From the NCBI RefSeq assembly GCF_040096225.1, contig NZ_JBBMFC010000015.1:26146-90145 (forward strand): DNA of 64,000 nucleotides, given 5' to 3'. Of the stretch, positions 62,101 to 64,000 are shown piece by piece. The stretch is from Hominiventricola aquisgranensis. GTDB lineage: Bacteria; Bacillota; Clostridia; Lachnospirales; Lachnospiraceae. Below the pieces are notes generated by a model that saw nothing but the letters and a program-made list of their open reading frames with translations, ran no database searches and was not told the DNA's origin. Numbering within the stretch: position 1 is the stretch's first letter; each line of letters opens with the position of its first letter. Both the position numbers and the translations under genes were made by a program.

Positions 62101-63233
62101 AACTACGACTGACCTCTGACGACGACAACGGTACAATGCGCAGCTGGAGTCTGGAGCTGTACAGCGATGAAAGCAAGAGCCATGTTAGGGAGAACGGACG
62201 TCGGGTCTATATCTACAAGCTCCGCCAGATCGACGACGGCGAGGAGAACGTCCCCCGCGTACAGTTCACCCGTGCGGACGGCTCGGTCATGGCTGACTCG
62301 AAGTTTCAGGCGCTGCTCACCGACCAGTTCCGCAACTACAAGATCAGCGTGTATCAGGGTCTGCTGGATGAACAGATATACAAGGCGACTTTAACCGCGG
62401 ATGGCCAGACCTTCACCCTTCCAATCAAGCTGGGCACTGGCACGCTGAAGGTCCGCGGCAACAATGATATGACTTATCGTGCTATCGAGAACAACACGCT
62501 TCCAAGCGTTAATCCGCAGGAAAAGGATATCATGCTTGTCAGCACTGCACAGACAGACACGCAGTATTATATCAATAACAGCGGTATCAGCGCATCCTCT
62601 GACGGTGTAAAACTGATGGTCGATCACAGTCTGGATGATGCACTTTTAAGTGCGTACATCAATCGAACCTCCAACACCGAAGGCAAGTATTCATATCAGT
62701 TCCGCTATCTCGATCTGGTTGATACCTCAGACGGCAATATCTACGTTACCATGGGTGCTGGTCAGAAAATGAACCTGTACTGGCCGGTCCCCAGCGATGC
62801 AAAGTCAAACTCTGAGTTCCATATCATCCACTTTAAGGGCATCGACCGCGACAGTGACGCTGATGTGAATGAACTTTTGACCACTCGTATTCCGGAGAAA
62901 CTGACATGTGAAACGGTTACAATCGGCGGACAGAAATTCGTTAAGTTCGCAGTTGACTCCTTCTCTCCGTTCGCACTGCTATATGAAAAGGATACGTCTA
63001 CGCCAACTCAACCGTCCGGCGGCGGAGGCATCAGCGACGGTAAAACCGCTGTGGCAGCCTTTACCAACACCAAGGATAGCGATGCACCGGAGCAGCCGGT
63101 CAATCCGCCCAAGACGGGAGATACCATGAACCTGGGATTGTGGATTTCCTTGATGGGACTTTCTCTGGCAGGATTGTTTATATCCCTGGTTGTTGTGAAA
63201 AAGAACAGCTATCACGGCAAACGGACGAAATAA
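59184..63233 (+). CDS. Large LPXTG-like surface protein with tandem N-terminal repeats
   Basis: This 1349-aa protein has a signal peptide (about 1-26, ending TAAFA). Three 45-residue repeats that include the cleavage region (18-152) follow, then a long Asn/Gly-rich beta-helix-like region (about 160-780). One InlB-type B repeat lies near 825-905 (FDKNGGDTEAS...GYLFNGWNTKADG...YAQWKP). A Pro-rich stretch precedes a C-terminal sorting signal PPKTGD, a hydrophobic helix and a basic tail. It should be attached to the wall by sortase and act in adhesion or sugar contact; the ligand is unknown. ATG 59184 follows AGGAGG. Confidence 0.85.
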   Translation: MKKRILSGLLVAAMLLASLPTAAFAADDTNVEAPDTGETQTILPQSEEDAEQSTVTAPSYEVSLPTAAFAADDTNAEAPDTGETQTILPKSEENAEQSTVTAPSYEVSLPTAAFAADDTNAEAPDTGETQTILPQSEEDAEQSTVTAPSYEVSTTAELSTVLTNIAASTEDEATIVLKADITLSNDATSGYISFGANGKHITVKSDEGEMKKLSFPSYGVLTGDCTFDNVNVTGSRLFCNGYRTIFTENGQIHLNETLYGGGYQTTVASTYVVIAASGYINPTSYSGLHDVIGGSYQGSVEGDTYLEITGDIQMQGGNHLNPGCMKGDGTSGDGAGVSNVYVGGNATLIYDNKSSTAFPAIEGTYGCEMKGDVTLDVRAGCVAGIVGTEAPLEESIIRGNLHIIAGNPAYENTNRILRLGSNWPIVGAGNSYALYPGVEGNYTVDGNITIDTYENAWAWDKGTTPDSYDLPEIYGALRGNVGGNITINAHGSHVQNIFGASDSVVQGSVTVNATDVELKNSEYNTEYDEGYIFGLWERGVPATANGPVTVTVNGGDVGLVMATDQETVPAGSSINVTGKPKIRTGIRGTQASSYSTEFPVANVYACEATIPFIKMMSQVNITNNSNVTAHIMSSNAGLMVEEGSSLTTDNGQVWIWGDTVINGTWEQLHSQTANYNDIFVNGATQIGSNGHLINHGTSNLKGAVTNDGVMALMGSAYLQNDYTATNGELRLPTIAPGANYDTGTIPVQIKGLSTGTTTVNTVDPADWQTLKKPALGDNYILSKKNTDSPAQNVFVLGNADAVGDGWFLKRMADADGSNDYYMWQVASGIRVIFDKNGGDTEASPRIMSQEKVAGSANHFDLPTTNPTRTGYLFNGWNTKADGTGDAFTATTDVKNNMTVYAQWKPDEAYAAVKIAPMNLTVYVGGDGYHGVIGQDGKFAANDLPEIGFYITLPDDINTMLGGTDETPVDLSGKLRLTSDDDNGTMRSWSLELYSDESKSHVRENGRRVYIYKLRQIDDGEENVPRVQFTRADGSVMADSKFQALLTDQFRNYKISVYQGLLDEQIYKATLTADGQTFTLPIKLGTGTLKVRGNNDMTYRAIENNTLPSVNPQEKDIMLVSTAQTDTQYYINNSGISASSDGVKLMVDHSLDDALLSAYINRTSNTEGKYSYQFRYLDLVDTSDGNIYVTMGAGQKMNLYWPVPSDAKSNSEFHIIHFKGIDRDSDADVNELLTTRIPEKLTCETVTIGGQKFVKFAVDSFSPFALLYEKDTSTPTQPSGGGGISDGKTAVAAFTNTKDSDAPEQPVNPPKTGDTMNLGLWISLMGLSLAGLFISLVVVKKNSYHGKRTK
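59235..59639 (+). repeat. Three 135-bp tandem repeats in the surface protein gene
   Basis: The units at 59235-59369, 59370-59504 and 59505-59639 are nearly identical and in frame. Each opens SLPTAAFAADDTN, that is, with the end of the signal peptide, so the cleavage motif itself is present three times. Near identity points to recent duplication. Confidence 0.95.
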
Positions 63234-63241
63234 GCCAAAGC

Positions 63242-63310
63242 AGGCTGGGATATTCCCAGCCTCAGACTGTAGACAAAACGCTTTTGGTCAGCACTCCAGA
63301 AGCGTTTTTC
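63242..63310. terminator. Two hairpins between the surface protein and the IS fragment
   Basis: AGGCTGGGA-TAT-TCCCAGCCT-type stem at 63242-63262, then AAAACGCTTTTGG (63275-63287) with CCAGAAGCGTTTT (63296-63308) and a T-run. The second can serve both convergent genes and overlaps the transposase stop codon. Confidence 0.65.
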
Positions 63311-63950
63311 TTGTTTTCGGTTCAAAAAGTGTGTACTTGATCAATAATAAACACTTTTGGGCTCCCCTTTTTCCCTTCCTGGCTATCATCTTTGCCAGTT
63401 TTTTCAGATTCATGCAGGCAAACGTAAGCCCGACTTTCATTTCCATCCGGGCTTTTCCTATCATCTGTGTATAGCGGAATCCGTGGTTTTCTTTTGCTGT
63501 TCCGAAGAGGCGCTCTACGGTCTCTTTCCGTTGCGCATACACTTCCTTCATCCCAATCGTATGCCGGATATCATCACACTTTTCCATGTACGGCTCCCAG
63601 ATATGCCGGGTCACTACCTTCACATGATCCCTGCTTTCTGTGCACTGCTTCAGATATGGACATCCTTCACAGACGATTCCGCAGCTCTTGTATTCCCGGT
63701 ATCCGGAACGGTTCGTCGTATGATAAGCCAGCACCTGATCATTCGGGCATACATAGCAGTCAAAATATTCATCATACACATACTCGGCTTTTTTGAAAAA
63801 ACCATCTTTGGTCATGGGGCGTTTATACAGTAGAAGAGGTGTGATACCATCATCCAGAAGTAACTTTGCTATCGCTGGTGTTTTGTATCCTGCATCGGCT
63901 ACCAGTGTCTGAATGCCAATGTCTGATGTTGTATAAATAAAGTTGACACC
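63288..63950 (-). pseudogene. IS1182-family transposase, 3' part only
   Basis: About 220 codons of the C-terminal half of an IS1182-type DDE transposase: VADAGYKTPA near the start, a Cys cluster (CYVCPNDQ...CEGCPYLKQC) and ERLFGTAKENHGFRYT near the end with the last acidic residue. Homology begins abruptly near 63940, with a TAA directly upstream at 63953-63951 and foreign DNA beyond. A 175-aa frame from ATG 63815 exists but lacks the first catalytic residues. Confidence 0.8.
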
Positions 63951-63992
63951 TTATTCTCAAGGAATTCATGTATAATAAAAGAGAATAAGGAG
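63943..63992 (+). promoter_or_regulatory. Promoter-like and ribosome-site sequence at the window edge
   Basis: TTGACA (63943-63948) and TATAAT (63971-63976), with a long 22-bp spacer, lie beside an inverted repeat CTTATTCTC / GAGAATAAG (63950-63958, 63981-63989). AAGGAGG follows at 63987. A gene probably starts just beyond the window, perhaps of the element that truncated the transposase. Confidence 0.4.
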
Positions 63993-64000
63993 GAACTCTC

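Overview
The window looks like genomic DNA of a gut Clostridia-type Bacillota bacterium (Lachnospiraceae/Oscillospiraceae-like). This is inferred from the gene families, which match the conjugative transposons of Clostridioides difficile 630 and Tn1549, and from strong AGGAGG ribosome sites and frequent TTG starts. No rRNA or complete tRNA is present, so I do not name a species.

Almost all of it (1 to about 58280) is one integrative conjugative element (ICE) that carries two further mobile elements nested inside each other. The ICE right end is a 45-nt 3' fragment of a tRNA-Arg(CCT) gene at 58236-58280. The other end, and probably the integrase, lie left of the window. The ICE backbone reads right to left: excisionase-like protein, unknown protein, DUF6017 initiator-like protein, PcfB, VirD4, Maff2 (broken), VirB6, PrgI, VirB4, a 57-aa protein, cytosine methyltransferase, NlpC/P60 hydrolase (CD1108 type), DUF4315, DUF4366, topoisomerase III, ArdA/YodL antirestriction protein, and a small Cys-rich protein. 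On the + strand follow oriT, MobC, a MOBP relaxase, a DUF6050 protein and a Bro-N protein. The cargo at 364-8660 is an uptake locus: MptD-type S component, EcfT, a double EcfA, two half-transporters of the YbtP/YbtQ type, a DtxR/MntR-type regulator and a divergent AraC regulator. It resembles the import half of yersiniabactin/equibactin loci without the biosynthetic genes.

Element B (24638-53730, about 9.25 kb of its own DNA) is a mobilizable element inserted into the ICE gene maff2. Joining its two flanks at a shared GC restores an intact 73-codon maff2. B carries its own serine recombinase, TnpW-like protein, DnaC-like loader, replisome organizer, MOBP relaxase, MobC, oriT, sigma factors and an ECF sigma/anti-sigma pair.

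Element C (26239-46088, about 19.85 kb) is inserted into the serine recombinase gene of B. Joining the flanks at a shared CTG restores a 535-codon recombinase. C carries a MacB-like ABC exporter with a two-component system, an ECF sigma/anti-sigma pair, a MOBQ relaxase with an RSF1010-like oriT, a ParM/ParR system with phased repeats, a primase and helicase, its own large serine recombinase with TnpW, a sigma-like protein, a DUF6076 protein, a Schlafen-AlbA protein and TnpV. The result is a three-level nest with three relaxases and three candidate oriTs but a single type IV secretion system, whose maff2 gene is interrupted.

Right of the tRNA fragment (58281-64000) is flanking DNA: a small Cys-rich protein gene, a 1349-aa LPXTG-like surface protein with a threefold N-terminal repeat, and a 5'-truncated IS1182-type transposase.
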